64,000 nucleotides of DNA from Glycomyces dulcitolivorans (GTDB lineage: Bacteria > Actinomycetota > Actinomycetes > Mycobacteriales > Micromonosporaceae). Positions 1 through 8,781 of this stretch are shown here, one piece after another (position 1 is the stretch's first letter; each line of letters opens with the position of its first letter). The position numbers and the translations under genes are program-made. The DNA lies in contig NZ_QFRW01000054.1 in assembly GCF_003265355.1 (NCBI RefSeq), forward strand, positions 67,631 to 131,630, given 5' to 3'. Below the pieces are notes generated by a model, which was given only the letters and a program-made list of their open reading frames with translations, ran no database searches and was not told where the DNA came from.

Positions 1-3000
1 TGAAACGCGGGAAGAACTGTCCGCCGCTGCCCGCTCCGGTCACATGCAGGTTGGGTACGGCATCGCTCGCCAGGACCGAGAACGGCACTGCGGACCCTGC
101 GCCGACTGTATAGAAGCCAACGTTGCCAAGGCCTGGGTCGGGAAACAAACGTTCCAGCTGATAGACGCGGTCGCTCGTGTCAGCGCTGAGGTAAACATGC
201 TGCTTGGCAAACGGACGGTAAGTCCCCTTGAACACACGCTGGCTGTCAGCTCGAAGTCGTACTCCTCGAAGCAGTCGGCTCCGGTCGGATACATTCCAGC
301 TGAATCGGTTACCCCCAGCCGTCGAAAGCTTGCTCGCGGGGTCGAGGGTTGCACTCCCGGATTCACTGTCCTCGTTGATTGGCGCCCGACGGTTCACTCG
401 ACTGTTGTAGAAATCGACCATCGATAGCATATTGCCCATCAAAGCGTCATTTGAGAAGTTGTACGCCCAAGCGTCTCGTCCTGTCTTGAGCCCGCTCGTA
501 TGCGTCTCGAAGATTGGTGCCACGGCCCCCTGACTCTTGCCGCCCATCGCGCGGAAGCCCTGAAATCGCTTGTCTCTTACGTTGATCCAGTCGCCTTCAG
601 CTCCCGGGTCGAGCTGCTGCCAGCCGAGGGCGTCCAAGCCTTTCGCCTTGATGAGGTCGGTTCCGTTCGCCACTATCTCCAACTTGCGTTTCCGGTCGTG
701 GTAGTCGCCGATGTCTCGGTAGAAGAGACGGCACGCTTCGCCTTCAGCCGCGTTGCCGCCTTTGACGAGCAGAAGCACCGCGATCCCTGCCCGACTGCTC
801 GACCCGAAGATCTTGCCGCCCTCCTTCTTCGATGTCTCGCCAGCGGTCCGTTGATTGCCTCGGAGGTTGAAGCAGTAGATCGCGTCGAACTCCTCGGTGA
901 GTGTGAGGCGCAGGCCAGCGGCGGTGTTCCCGTCGATGAACCCGCTGTTCAGGACGAGGCAGATCACGCCGTCGTTCTCGATCCGGTCACTCGCCCAGCG
1001 CAGCGCCCGCACGTACGAGTCATAGAGTGAGTTCTTGTTGACGGCGGTTGACTTAGCTGCATATGTTTCGCGGATGCGCTGGTCAAGCCCGGGGTACTTC
1101 AGGTTCTGGTTGCCATCGTTCTGGCTGTTCTGGCCGACGGAGTACGGCGGGTTGCCAGTGATGACGATGATGCGGACGCTCTGCTGCCGCACCGCGCGCT
1201 CGGTATTGCCGCCGAGCACGCCGTCCGAAGCCTCCGGTCGGCCCTCGTAGAGCTGGAAGGTGTCGGTCAGAACCATGCCGTTGAACGGCCGGTACTCCGC
1301 TTCCCGAGACCTGCTGTGGAACGCCTCCTCGACGTTGATGGCGGCGATGTAGTACGCGAGCAGGACGATCTCGTTGGCGTGCAGTTCACTGCCGTACTTT
1401 CGCGCGAGGTCCTCAGTGCGGATGAGCCCTGATTGGAGAAGCCTGACGAGGAAGGAGCCGGTGCCTGCGAACGGGTCGATCACCTGGACCCCTTCGTCGC
1501 TCAGCGAAGCGCCGAGGAACTTCCGCAGGGCTTGGTCGGTGAGATGGAGAATGAAGTCGACGACCTCGACCGGCGTGTAGACAATGCCGAGGCGATCGGA
1601 CACTTCCGGCATGGCGTTCTTGAAGAACTGCTCGTAGAGCTCCAGGAGAATCTTCTGACGCCCCACGGGGTTGTTGATGCCCTCGATGCTGACCCGAACC
1701 TGCTCGTAGAAGCGTTTGAGGGTGTCACGCTCAGTGTCCAGAGCCTGGTCGTCCAAGGCTTCGAGCACGGTCTCCATGGCCTCGGAGACAGGGTTGTGCG
1801 CGGCGAACCGGTACTGCTCGAAGAGTGCGTCGAACACGGGCTTCGTGATGAGATGCTGCGCAAGCACCTCGATCGCGTCCTCCTCGGTGACGGAGGGGTT
1901 GAGGTTCGAACGCAAAGCTGCGACGAACGTGTTGAACACGATTCGCTTGCCCGGAAATTCAAGTGCGTTTCTTATACGGGACATGTGGCCGCCCGCAATG
2001 GCCGCTATCTTCTTGGCCCACTCCTTCCAATAGACCCGTGTGCCGACTTTCTGCACAATCCGTGCGTAGATGGCATCACGCCACTCATCCACCGATGCCA
2101 TGCCGCTGCGAGCGGCCTGCACAAGGCTGCCAAGGTCGCTCGGGTCGTCGTCGGCGGCGATGTGCCCGGCCAGGATCCGTTCGGAGCGGGACTTGTTGAG
2201 CCCGATGCGGTTGACTTCGGCGTTGAACCGGTCGTCATGGGAGCGGAGGGCGTTGAGGACCTGCCATACGGCCCTGTAGCGCTCGTTGTCATCGAGCGCC
2301 TCGTTCGGGGGCACGCCTTCCGGTACGGCGACCGGCAGGATGATGTAGCCGTACTCCTTTCCGTGAGCCCGACGCATTACACGGCCCACGGCCTGGATGA
2401 TGTCGATGACCGAGTTGCGCGGGTGCAGGAACAGCACCGCGTCGAGTGCCGGCACGTCCACGCCCTCGGACAGACATCTGGCATTAGAGAGGATCCTGGC
2501 GGCTCCCTCACCAGGGTCGGACTTCAGCCACTCGAGCGCTCCGCCGCGCTCCAGCGCGTTCATCGTGCCGTCGACGTGCTCCACTTCGCAGCGGAGGCTC
2601 TCCTCGGAGGCCCCTCCGAGCCGCTCGGTCACCTGTGAGAACACCTCGGCCAGGTGCTTCGACGCGGCTATGTTCCGCGCGAAGGCGACTGCCCGTCGCA
2701 TGGGCGCCTCATCTGCGCGGAACCCGCTCTCCGCGATCGAGGGTCCGAGGCGCTTGCGCAGTCCGTTCCAGACGCCGATGAGCTTGGCGGCGTCGGCGAC
2801 GTTGAGCTCCATGTTGTCGTCGGCGAGTTCAACCTGCAAGGTCTTGGCCGCGTAGCCTGCGTCTACGCTCAGCACCAGGACCTTGTAGTCCGCGAGCAGC
2901 CCGGCCCCGACCGCCTCTCCGAAACCCAGCTTGTGGAACTCGGGCCCGAACCTCGCCTCGTCGTCCATCGAGCAGAGCTCGACGCTCGCCCGCTGGGCGT

Positions 3001-4150
3001 CCGCTTTGGCGGGCTCGGTGAAGATCCGCGGCGTCGCGGTCATGTACAGGCGCCGCTCGGCAGCGATGTACTGCGAGTCGTGGATCCGGGTGAAGTTGGA
3101 CTCGTCCCGCCCGGCGAGCATTGCGCCGGTGGTGCGATGCGCCTCGTCGCAGATGACGAGATCGAAGGCGTCCAGACCCAAAGCCTGAGCATCGGCGATG
3201 ACGGGCAGGGACTGGTATGTGCAGAAGACCGCGGTCATTCCAGGCCCATAGTCGCCACCGCGGATCCGATCGGCGAGTTTTACCGCGTCCGTGGTGGCGG
3301 GCAAGGCGAGGTCGTGAACCGCCTGGTCCCCTGAATCGGACTGCTTGGGCTGCTTCGAGACTTTCGAGTCTGAGCAAACCGCGAAGGGCCGCAGGGCGGC
3401 CTCTGCCTCGGAGACCCATTCGCGCATGGTCTGGGCCAGGAGGGCGATCGACGGCACCAGGACCAGCACGCTGATGGGATCTTCATGTGCGGAGGCGAGC
3501 CGTTCGGCGATCTTGAGCGAGGTCAGGGTCTTGCCGGTGCCGCAGGCCATGGTCAAACGGCCACGGTCGTGCGTCTCGAACCCAGCGAGCACGGCTTCGA
3601 TCGCTTCATCTTGGTGCGGCATGGGCGCCTTCTTGGCGCGCAGATAGCGCGGCCCGAGACGCTCACCTGCGACCCACGCGTGCTCGGAGGCGACCTCGCT
3701 CCAATCGATCGGGCTCGTGTCGAGCTGGGACATACCGACCCTGGTCACCTCGACCTGCTGGCCCGCGAGGGCGGCCTCAGCGTTCGGGCCCCATTTGTCG
3801 GTACTGGAAACGATGATCCGCCGGTTGATGCCCTTCTTGCCCGAGGCCGTGAAGAAGGAGTCGAGGTCGGCTTTGCGGATCACCTTGTCCGGCTCGTAGA
3901 ACTTGCACTGAATCGCGCAGAATTCTTCGGATCCGGCCTCTCGCGCTACGAGATCGATACCGGTGTCGGTGGCGTTGTCTTCGGCGAGAGGGGAGTCGGC
4001 CCACATCCACACCTCGGAGAACTGCTGCCGCCATTGCGGATCGGTACGGAAGAAGGCGAGCATGAGCTGCTCGAAACGTTTCCCGCGTTCCGCGTTGGTC
4101 TGCGACGCAACTCGAATGTGGTCGAGGATTTCCCGAACGCTTCCGGTCAT
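1..4150 (-). CDS. Type ISP restriction-modification enzyme (nuclease-helicase-methyltransferase), 3' end beyond window
   Basis: One frame stays open from ATG 4150 to the left edge (1383 codons seen; the family is about 1,600 aa). Domain order is that of single-polypeptide type ISP enzymes such as LlaGI and LlaBIII. An Mrr-like nuclease comes first (GIDLVA near residue 66, QCK at 81-83). An SF2 translocase follows, with Walker A CGTGKT at 203-208 and DEAH at 335-338. Then a gamma-type N6-adenine methyltransferase with DPFAGTGSF near 890 and NPPYSVG near 1000, and the start of the target-recognition region. Such enzymes methylate adenine and translocate to cleave unmodified DNA. Every motif I checked is intact and I saw no frameshift. 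The start is supported by AAGGGAGG seven bases upstream. The missing C-terminus would set specificity. Confidence 0.9.
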   Translation of the reverse strand, partial: MTGSVREILDHIRVASQTNAERGKRFEQLMLAFFRTDPQWRQQFSEVWMWADSPLAEDNATDTGIDLVAREAGSEEFCAIQCKFYEPDKVIRKADLDSFFTASGKKGINRRIIVSSTDKWGPNAEAALAGQQVEVTRVGMSQLDTSPIDWSEVASEHAWVAGERLGPRYLRAKKAPMPHQDEAIEAVLAGFETHDRGRLTMACGTGKTLTSLKIAERLASAHEDPISVLVLVPSIALLAQTMREWVSEAEAALRPFAVCSDSKVSKQPKQSDSGDQAVHDLALPATTDAVKLADRIRGGDYGPGMTAVFCTYQSLPVIADAQALGLDAFDLVICDEAHRTTGAMLAGRDESNFTRIHDSQYIAAERRLYMTATPRIFTEPAKADAQRASVELCSMDDEARFGPEFHKLGFGEAVGAGLLADYKVLVLSVDAGYAAKTLQVELADDNMELNVADAAKLIGVWNGLRKRLGPSIAESGFRADEAPMRRAVAFARNIAASKHLAEVFSQVTERLGGASEESLRCEVEHVDGTMNALERGGALEWLKSDPGEGAARILSNARCLSEGVDVPALDAVLFLHPRNSVIDIIQAVGRVMRRAHGKEYGYIILPVAVPEGVPPNEALDDNERYRAVWQVLNALRSHDDRFNAEVNRIGLNKSRSERILAGHIAADDDPSDLGSLVQAARSGMASVDEWRDAIYARIVQKVGTRVYWKEWAKKIAAIAGGHMSRIRNALEFPGKRIVFNTFVAALRSNLNPSVTEEDAIEVLAQHLITKPVFDALFEQYRFAAHNPVSEAMETVLEALDDQALDTERDTLKRFYEQVRVSIEGINNPVGRQKILLELYEQFFKNAMPEVSDRLGIVYTPVEVVDFILHLTDQALRKFLGASLSDEGVQVIDPFAGTGSFLVRLLQSGLIRTEDLARKYGSELHANEIVLLAYYIAAINVEEAFHSRSREAEYRPFNGMVLTDTFQLYEGRPEASDGVLGGNTERAVRQQSVRIIVITGNPPYSVGQNSQNDGNQNLKYPGLDQRIRETYAAKSTAVNKNSLYDSYVRALRWASDRIENDGVICLVLNSGFIDGNTAAGLRLTLTEEFDAIYCFNLRGNQRTAGETSKKEGGKIFGSSSRAGIAVLLLVKGGNAAEGEACRLFYRDIGDYHDRKRKLEIVANGTDLIKAKGLDALGWQQLDPGAEGDWINVRDKRFQGFRAMGGKSQGAVAPIFETHTSGLKTGRDAWAYNFSNDALMGNMLSMVDFYNSRVNRRAPINEDSESGSATLDPASKLSTAGGNRFSWNVSDRSRLLRGVRLRADSQRVFKGTYRPFAKQHVYLSADTSDRVYQLERLFPDPGLGNVGFYTVGAGSAVPFSVLASDAVPNLHVTGAGSGGQFFPRF

Positions 4151-4352
4151 GACGCTGCCTCCCTTGGGAAGGAACGGCGTCAGACTTACCCCCCACTTTG
4201 CGTAACGCCCTCACTACATGAAGGACGTTAGCGTATCCGCACTCTCTGTACAACCCTCAGAACAAGACTGAGCAGACGGACGGTGTGTGGATTCCAGAGC
4301 AGCCTCCCTGGCGGGCCGTGTCGAGTTCCGTGGGCGAGGCTAATCTGGATCG

Positions 4353-5321
4353 ATGAACGGCGATCCCCTCGTCGCCCGCCTTGAAGCGGTCGATCTGCGC
4401 GAAATCTGGCACCACGAGGCTCATCACTTCACTCCTTGGCTATTGAACAACGCCGATGCACTGGCCGAGGCGCTCGGCATGGAGTTGGAACTCGAGCAGG
4501 CAGAGCACCCAGTCGGTGACTTCTCGCTCGATCTCATCGGCACTGATGCCGCCACCGGAGATCGAGTCATCATCGAGAACCAGCTCGCCGACACCGACCA
4601 CGGCCACCTCGGCCAGCTACTGACCTACGCTGCGGGGACCGATGCGGCGGCCGTCGTCTGGATCGCGCGGAACTTCCGCGAGGAGCACCGCAGGGCACTC
4701 GACTGGCTCAACGAGCGAACCGACTCCGACACCCGGTTCTTCGGCGTCGCCGTCCGTGTCTGGCGCATCGGGGACTCGGCTCCCGCGCTGCAGTTCAACG
4801 TGGTCGCGGCCCCGAATGACTGGGGCAAACGTGTCCGGTCGACCGCTGCGGCCCAGCAGCGCGGCGAGGGCAAGCGACCGCTCTACCTCGAGTTCTGGGA
4901 ACAGCTGACCAATGCGATCAGCCAGCGTGGTCATGGATGGTGCCGTCCCGGTCGTAGGAACTCGGTCAACTGGATCGACTTCTCGACCGGGGCGCCTCGT
5001 GGAACGCAATACGGGATGAGTTTCACCCGGGACTCACTGCGCTCCGAGCTCTACCTGCACAACCGGGAGCAGATCGAGCCGTCAACGAGCTTCGAGCGCT
5101 TCCTCGAGCGCCGGGAAGCGCTGGAGACCCACTACGGTAGTTCGCTCGAGTTCGAGGCGCTCGAGGGCAGGAAGGCGAGCAGAATCGCCGACTACCGACC
5201 TGGTTCAATCGAGGACACTGACGCCTGGCCGGAGTTCATCGACTGGTTCATCGATGCGCAGAGGCGGCTCCGAGCCGCAGTCGAGACCGTCGGGAAAGCA
5301 TCAACACCGTCCGGCGATTGA
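4353..5321 (+). CDS. DUF4268 protein with PD-(D/E)XK-like N-terminus
   Basis: A 322-aa protein. The first ~100 residues look like a restriction-endonuclease fold: D60, then IIENQL with E75 and Q77, followed by DHGHLGQLLTYAAG. This resembles the D...ExQ/ExK core of PD-(D/E)XK enzymes. The second half (from about residue 170, PLYLEFWEQL to ELYLHNREQ) matches the DUF4268 pattern. Family members are often found beside restriction-modification and other defence genes, but their role is not established. It is transcribed divergently from the type ISP gene with about 200 bp between them, so an accessory role in the same defence locus is reasonable inference. No strong ribosome-binding site precedes ATG 4353. 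Nuclease activity itself is unproven. Confidence 0.75.
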   Translation: MNGDPLVARLEAVDLREIWHHEAHHFTPWLLNNADALAEALGMELELEQAEHPVGDFSLDLIGTDAATGDRVIIENQLADTDHGHLGQLLTYAAGTDAAAVVWIARNFREEHRRALDWLNERTDSDTRFFGVAVRVWRIGDSAPALQFNVVAAPNDWGKRVRSTAAAQQRGEGKRPLYLEFWEQLTNAISQRGHGWCRPGRRNSVNWIDFSTGAPRGTQYGMSFTRDSLRSELYLHNREQIEPSTSFERFLERREALETHYGSSLEFEALEGRKASRIADYRPGSIEDTDAWPEFIDWFIDAQRRLRAAVETVGKASTPSGD

Positions 5322-5532
5322 CCCGAGAAGAGCCGTCTTTCACCAGTTCATCCAGGTTTGAGGCCATCGGACACCGCCCTAACCTGCGGGTATAGGTTCC
5401 CATACGCTTCGATGATCGCTGTAAGGCGGCAGGACCCGGCCGTTCGGTCCGGGCCTTTCGAGTGTTGCGATCGTCTTGATTGGCGGGCCCTGCGGGTGCG
5501 GGTTCGGCTTGTGGGCCGGATACGGTTCATGG
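5322..5532. other. Intergenic stretch with weak hairpin
   Basis: About 210 bp without a convincing gene. Near 5432-5454 there is a short GC-rich inverted repeat (CCCGG at 5435-5439 and CCGGG at 5449-5453) followed by CTTTCG. It could be a weak terminator for the DUF4268 gene. No promoter is clear. Confidence 0.3.
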
Positions 5533-5988
5533 ATGGCCTACAGCTATTTCTCCCTGGACGACGCTACGGCCACCCTCCGGTCGGCGCTCGCGCATTCGCA
5601 GCGGCTTCCGGCGTTGTCGGCGCTGCTCGACGGTGATCTGCTCTGGGACCGGTCGGCGCAGCAGCTCGTGATCATGGTCGATTCGTGGATCGAGGGCATC
5701 GGGTACGGGCGTCGGATGCACACGTGTGTGGCTCGCCGCGTCATCGAGGACAGCGATATCGCACGCGGTTTCTCCAACGGAGCCAAGACCGCCGGTCCCG
5801 AACTCGTGGCCGCGGCGGCCGACGAGGTGCTCGACATCATCGCCGCCGGCATCTCCGGAGTCGACGGCTCCGCAGTGTCGGCCGCGACCACCGCAGCCCT
5901 CTATGGCGGCCTGGCGGAGTCCCCGACTCGGAAGCTGATGTTCACGGCGCTGCGGGAACGGCAGCTCGCGCGCACGACCCAACTGTGA
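5533..5988 (+). CDS. Hypothetical protein, 151 aa
   Basis: Not recognised. The frame is open from 5476, but I prefer ATG 5533 (MAYSYFSLDD...) because the 19 residues before it are Gly/Cys/Trp-rich and look like translated leader. The protein appears soluble and mostly helical, with alanine-rich helices and no transmembrane segment, signal peptide or catalytic motif I can name. It lies between the type ISP/DUF4268 pair and the 6.3-9.6 kb operon on the same strand, with about 300 bp before the next gene, so it is probably a separate unit. Codon use is ordinary for a high-GC host, which supports a real gene, but expression and function are unknown. Confidence 0.5.
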   Translation: MAYSYFSLDDATATLRSALAHSQRLPALSALLDGDLLWDRSAQQLVIMVDSWIEGIGYGRRMHTCVARRVIEDSDIARGFSNGAKTAGPELVAAAADEVLDIIAAGISGVDGSAVSAATTAALYGGLAESPTRKLMFTALRERQLARTTQL

Positions 5989-6295
5989 GCAGCGGGCTGA
6001 AGACGCTGTGACGAGCCACCGCAGTGGCCGGCGTCCCGAAGCCATTCGCCGGTCCCTGGAGTCCTCCACGCTGTCGGTCGTTCGTGGGATGGCGTGGAGA
6101 TGAAGAGCTGCAATAACATTGCCTCATTACGCATAGCATCTGCATCGCTACGAGGATGTCTGGCGGGAGAACGGAACCGCCACTGTCGCGTATCCGACAC
6201 TTGAGCGGCACGTATGGGACCTTGAGGACAGTTCGCGAGCTGTGAAAATATCCGTAAGGGCAGACACCTCTCAACTGTCCTGGAAAGTGGCACCG
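5989..6295. other. Intergenic region upstream of the four-gene operon
   Basis: Around 300 bp with no gene. The middle (about 6105-6150) is locally AT-richer (CAATAACATTGCC, ATTACGCATAGCATC) in an otherwise GC-rich setting, as expected for the operon promoter, but I cannot place -35/-10 boxes. No clear operator palindrome was found. Confidence 0.3.
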
Positions 6296-6793
6296 ATGGC
6301 TGGCCCGAACGGCGGCAGACGGTCGCGGAAACCCGTGTCGACTGAACACGCCGACGAATGGATCGAGAATCAGATTGCGCGCCATCGACGCAAAGCGCGG
6401 CGCGTCTACCGGACCGGCCTGGGCCTGCGCTGCATAATGCTCCTGTTCGCGCTGGTGGCGGTCCTTCCGGATTCAAGCCTCATCAAGTTCTCCGAGTACG
6501 CGGGGGCATACGGTGCGAGTGTCACGATTGCAGGCCTACTCGGAGCATTGATGATAGTGGTGATCAAGTCGCTGAAGATATCAGAGACACTCGATCATCT
6601 CCACGGTTCGATCGAATATCTCCAGGAACGGGAGACTTCTCTGCTCGGCAGTGATTCACTGACGAAGGAATTGGCCCGAATGGAGATCTCCAGAGAGCTC
6701 GGTGCGCGGGAGGCCGTGCACCGACGCGGTGTTCTCGAACGGCTCGACGGCATCGTCGACGGCTGGCGCGACCCGGGAGGTGCAAACGAATGA
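6296..6793 (+). CDS. Small membrane protein with two TM helices (SLATT-like layout)
   Basis: A 165-aa protein. After a basic, charged N-terminus (RHRRKARRVYR) come two hydrophobic helices: GLRCIMLLFALVAVL, and the second around SVTIAGLLGALMIVVI. A long charged helical tail follows (LQERETSLLG... to the end). That arrangement, two TMs plus a cytoplasmic helix, is how SLATT-type conflict-system effectors are built, but I see no specific SLATT signature, so this is only a resemblance. An in-frame GTG at 6242 is possible; I chose ATG 6296 for the GGAAAG eight bases upstream and the poor quality of the extra 18 residues. Its stop overlaps the next ATG by four bases (ATGA), so it heads a translationally coupled operon. 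Confidence 0.6.
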   Translation: MAGPNGGRRSRKPVSTEHADEWIENQIARHRRKARRVYRTGLGLRCIMLLFALVAVLPDSSLIKFSEYAGAYGASVTIAGLLGALMIVVIKSLKISETLDHLHGSIEYLQERETSLLGSDSLTKELARMEISRELGAREAVHRRGVLERLDGIVDGWRDPGGANE

Positions 6794-7839
6794 CGGCACT
6801 CGGGTGCATCGGCATCATCGGTGAAGCGGCCTGGAATCCGCTCGTCGCTCAGGCGCAGCACCTCACCGACGGGGACGTCCTTCCGCTGCCGAAAGGAAGT
6901 CTCGTCTGCTGCAAGCCGGACAAGTACCTTTCATCGCTGACGCAGGTCAGGGAGCTCATCAGGGCGAATCCGCGATACCGGTTCATTCTGACCATCGGGA
7001 GCTTCAATTCGATCCCCCGACCCGAGTTCTTCGATCTGTACTGCGAGTTCGCCATGTCCGGGCACCGGGGCCCTGGGGAGATCCTGTTCTGCGCGCAGAC
7101 CTTCTCTGCGAGCGGAGGGACACTGCGCATACTGCCCGTCGCCGACTATCTGCCTTTCACGATCGGCAACCTCGCGAGCCTGGAGGTCATGCCCACACCG
7201 TTCGGACCCGTGGAGAACTCCGATCTCTGGTACAGCAGAAGCAATGTGAACTACGTCGACCCGTACGACCGATTCGACGCCATGACGCGGGGCTCGGAAA
7301 TGGGTTTCTGGTACTCGCCTGAGGGGTTCATGTATCTGGCGCACCAAGCGCTCTGCAACCGGGTTTACCGGACCAGGTCCCGACGCATCGTCGGATTCTC
7401 CTTGAGGGACCTCAAATCCGATGAGTTCGTGAAGCTGCTGTTCGTGTTCGAGATTCTGGGAATCGATGTCCGGATGATCTACGAGGACGATTTCTCCCAG
7501 TTCACCGAAGACAGCGGCCTCTCCGGTTTCAGGATCTTCTCCAGAGCGGGCGGCTACTCGTTCCTCAAGATAGGCGACGAACTCTGCTACAGCGACAACG
7601 CCGCAGTCGCCGACTCGATCACCGAGGGCCAGGCGGAGCTGCTCGGGCTGCTGTGCGTACACGACTCGGTCGAGTCGTTCATGGTGCGGTTCCAGCAGGT
7701 CATTCCCAAGCCGGACAAGAGCACATGGCGACGCAGGGCGCTCAAGGCAAAACGCCTCATCGAACGGTTCAATCCATACCCGCTCACCATGAAGCACGCC
7801 GTTCTCGACGAGTTCGTATCGCAATGGAGATCCATATGA
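6790..7839 (+). CDS. Unrecognised 349-aa protein of a coupled operon
   Basis: I cannot assign a family. The protein is soluble-looking and mixed alpha/beta: a strand-rich N-terminus (GCIGIIGEAAWNPLV), aromatic patches (SEMGFWYSPEGFMYL near residue 175-190), a central region with FVFEILGIDVRMIYEDD, and a basic helical C-terminus (WRRRALKAKRLIERF). No nucleotide-binding loop, metal cluster or nuclease motif is evident. It starts within the stop of the 2TM gene (ATGA) and ends within the start of the dehydrogenase gene (ATGA), so the three products are probably made in fixed ratio. Being the one unrecognised soluble member, it is the most informative target for deducing what the operon does. Confidence 0.7.
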   Translation: MTALGCIGIIGEAAWNPLVAQAQHLTDGDVLPLPKGSLVCCKPDKYLSSLTQVRELIRANPRYRFILTIGSFNSIPRPEFFDLYCEFAMSGHRGPGEILFCAQTFSASGGTLRILPVADYLPFTIGNLASLEVMPTPFGPVENSDLWYSRSNVNYVDPYDRFDAMTRGSEMGFWYSPEGFMYLAHQALCNRVYRTRSRRIVGFSLRDLKSDEFVKLLFVFEILGIDVRMIYEDDFSQFTEDSGLSGFRIFSRAGGYSFLKIGDELCYSDNAAVADSITEGQAELLGLLCVHDSVESFMVRFQQVIPKPDKSTWRRRALKAKRLIERFNPYPLTMKHAVLDEFVSQWRSI

Positions 7840-8768
7840 AGTCAGTGAAGATCCTGGGCAGGACGAACCTGCGACCGCGGCAGATCGAGAGACTGGCGGC
7901 GATATGCGACCTAGAGGTGTTCGAATCGAATGTGTTGAATCGATCCATCGACGAGGTGATCCGGCGCGCGGACAACGCGGAGATCGCATTGATCAACGCG
8001 TTCACGCCGATCGACAGGAGGGCCGTAGGGTCGCTTCCCGCGCTGCGCGCAGTCGTCTCGTGTTCGGCCGGCATCGATCACGTGGACCTGTCGGCCTGTG
8101 GTGAGGCGGGCATCAGAGTCTTCTGGTTTCCCGGATACTCGGCCCGGACGCTGGCGGAGAAGACGTTGGCGTTCATCCTCATGGGGTTGAACCGGATACT
8201 CCCGGCCGTGCAGAGCGTGCGGACCGGGGAGTGGGACTATCTCGCGTTCCAGGGCCGGGAGGCTCCGCGACGGGTAGTCGCGGTCCTGGGCTACGGCGCG
8301 ACGGGCAGGATCGTCCGCGAGTTGTGCGAGTCTTTGGGGTTCCTGGTCGAGACCGTCAACTCCCGTACTCCGTCCGACGACATCCGTCGCATCCTCAAGC
8401 AAGCGGACATCGTCACCCTCCATCTGTCGTTGAACCAGAAGACCGAGCGCTACCTGCGGAAGGAGACGCTCCGGATGCTCAAGGACGATGTGATCATCGT
8501 GAACACCGCCCGCGGGGGCCTGATCCACGATCGCGATCTGGTCGACTTCTTGCGCGGGCACCCGCAGGCGACGGCGTTCCTCGACGTCCTCGCAACCGAG
8601 CCGATGCCCACGAACAGCGATTATCGAGACGTCTCGAACGCCGTGGTAACGCCGCACATCGGCTGGAATTCCGTCGAGTCCGACGCCCGTCTCGCGGACC
8701 AGACCATGCAGAAGCTGATCGACCTCATCGAGCAACCTGTGCCCGCGTCACGTGGCACCGCGAAATAG
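7836..8768 (+). CDS. D-isomer-specific 2-hydroxyacid dehydrogenase
   Basis: A 310-aa NAD-dependent dehydrogenase of the D-2-hydroxyacid/phosphoglycerate dehydrogenase family. The Rossmann glycine motif GYGATG is at 152-157. The catalytic Arg-Glu-His triad is intact: R226 in NTARGG, E255 in ATEPMP, H274 in TPHIGW. The enzyme would interconvert a 2-hydroxy acid and a 2-oxo acid; the substrate cannot be read from sequence. The frame is open further upstream (7653), but ATG 7836 overlaps the preceding stop as ATGA and matches the expected N-terminal length, so it is the start. Its place in an operon with a membrane protein, an unknown protein and a methyltransferase is unusual for a housekeeping dehydrogenase. 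Confidence 0.85.
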   Translation: MKSVKILGRTNLRPRQIERLAAICDLEVFESNVLNRSIDEVIRRADNAEIALINAFTPIDRRAVGSLPALRAVVSCSAGIDHVDLSACGEAGIRVFWFPGYSARTLAEKTLAFILMGLNRILPAVQSVRTGEWDYLAFQGREAPRRVVAVLGYGATGRIVRELCESLGFLVETVNSRTPSDDIRRILKQADIVTLHLSLNQKTERYLRKETLRMLKDDVIIVNTARGGLIHDRDLVDFLRGHPQATAFLDVLATEPMPTNSDYRDVSNAVVTPHIGWNSVESDARLADQTMQKLIDLIEQPVPASRGTAK

Positions 8769-8781
8769 GAGCGGCCCCTTG
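8767..8781 (+). promoter_or_regulatory. Ribosome-binding site deciding a TTG start
   Basis: AGGAG (8767-8771) lies seven bases before TTG 8779. It argues for the TTG over the in-frame GTG at 8752, which has no such site. Confidence 0.6.

Noticed and set aside
7653..7835. Longer start for the 2-hydroxyacid dehydrogenase
   Set aside because: The 61 extra residues lie inside the preceding gene; the ATGA overlap at 7836 and family length favour the shorter form.
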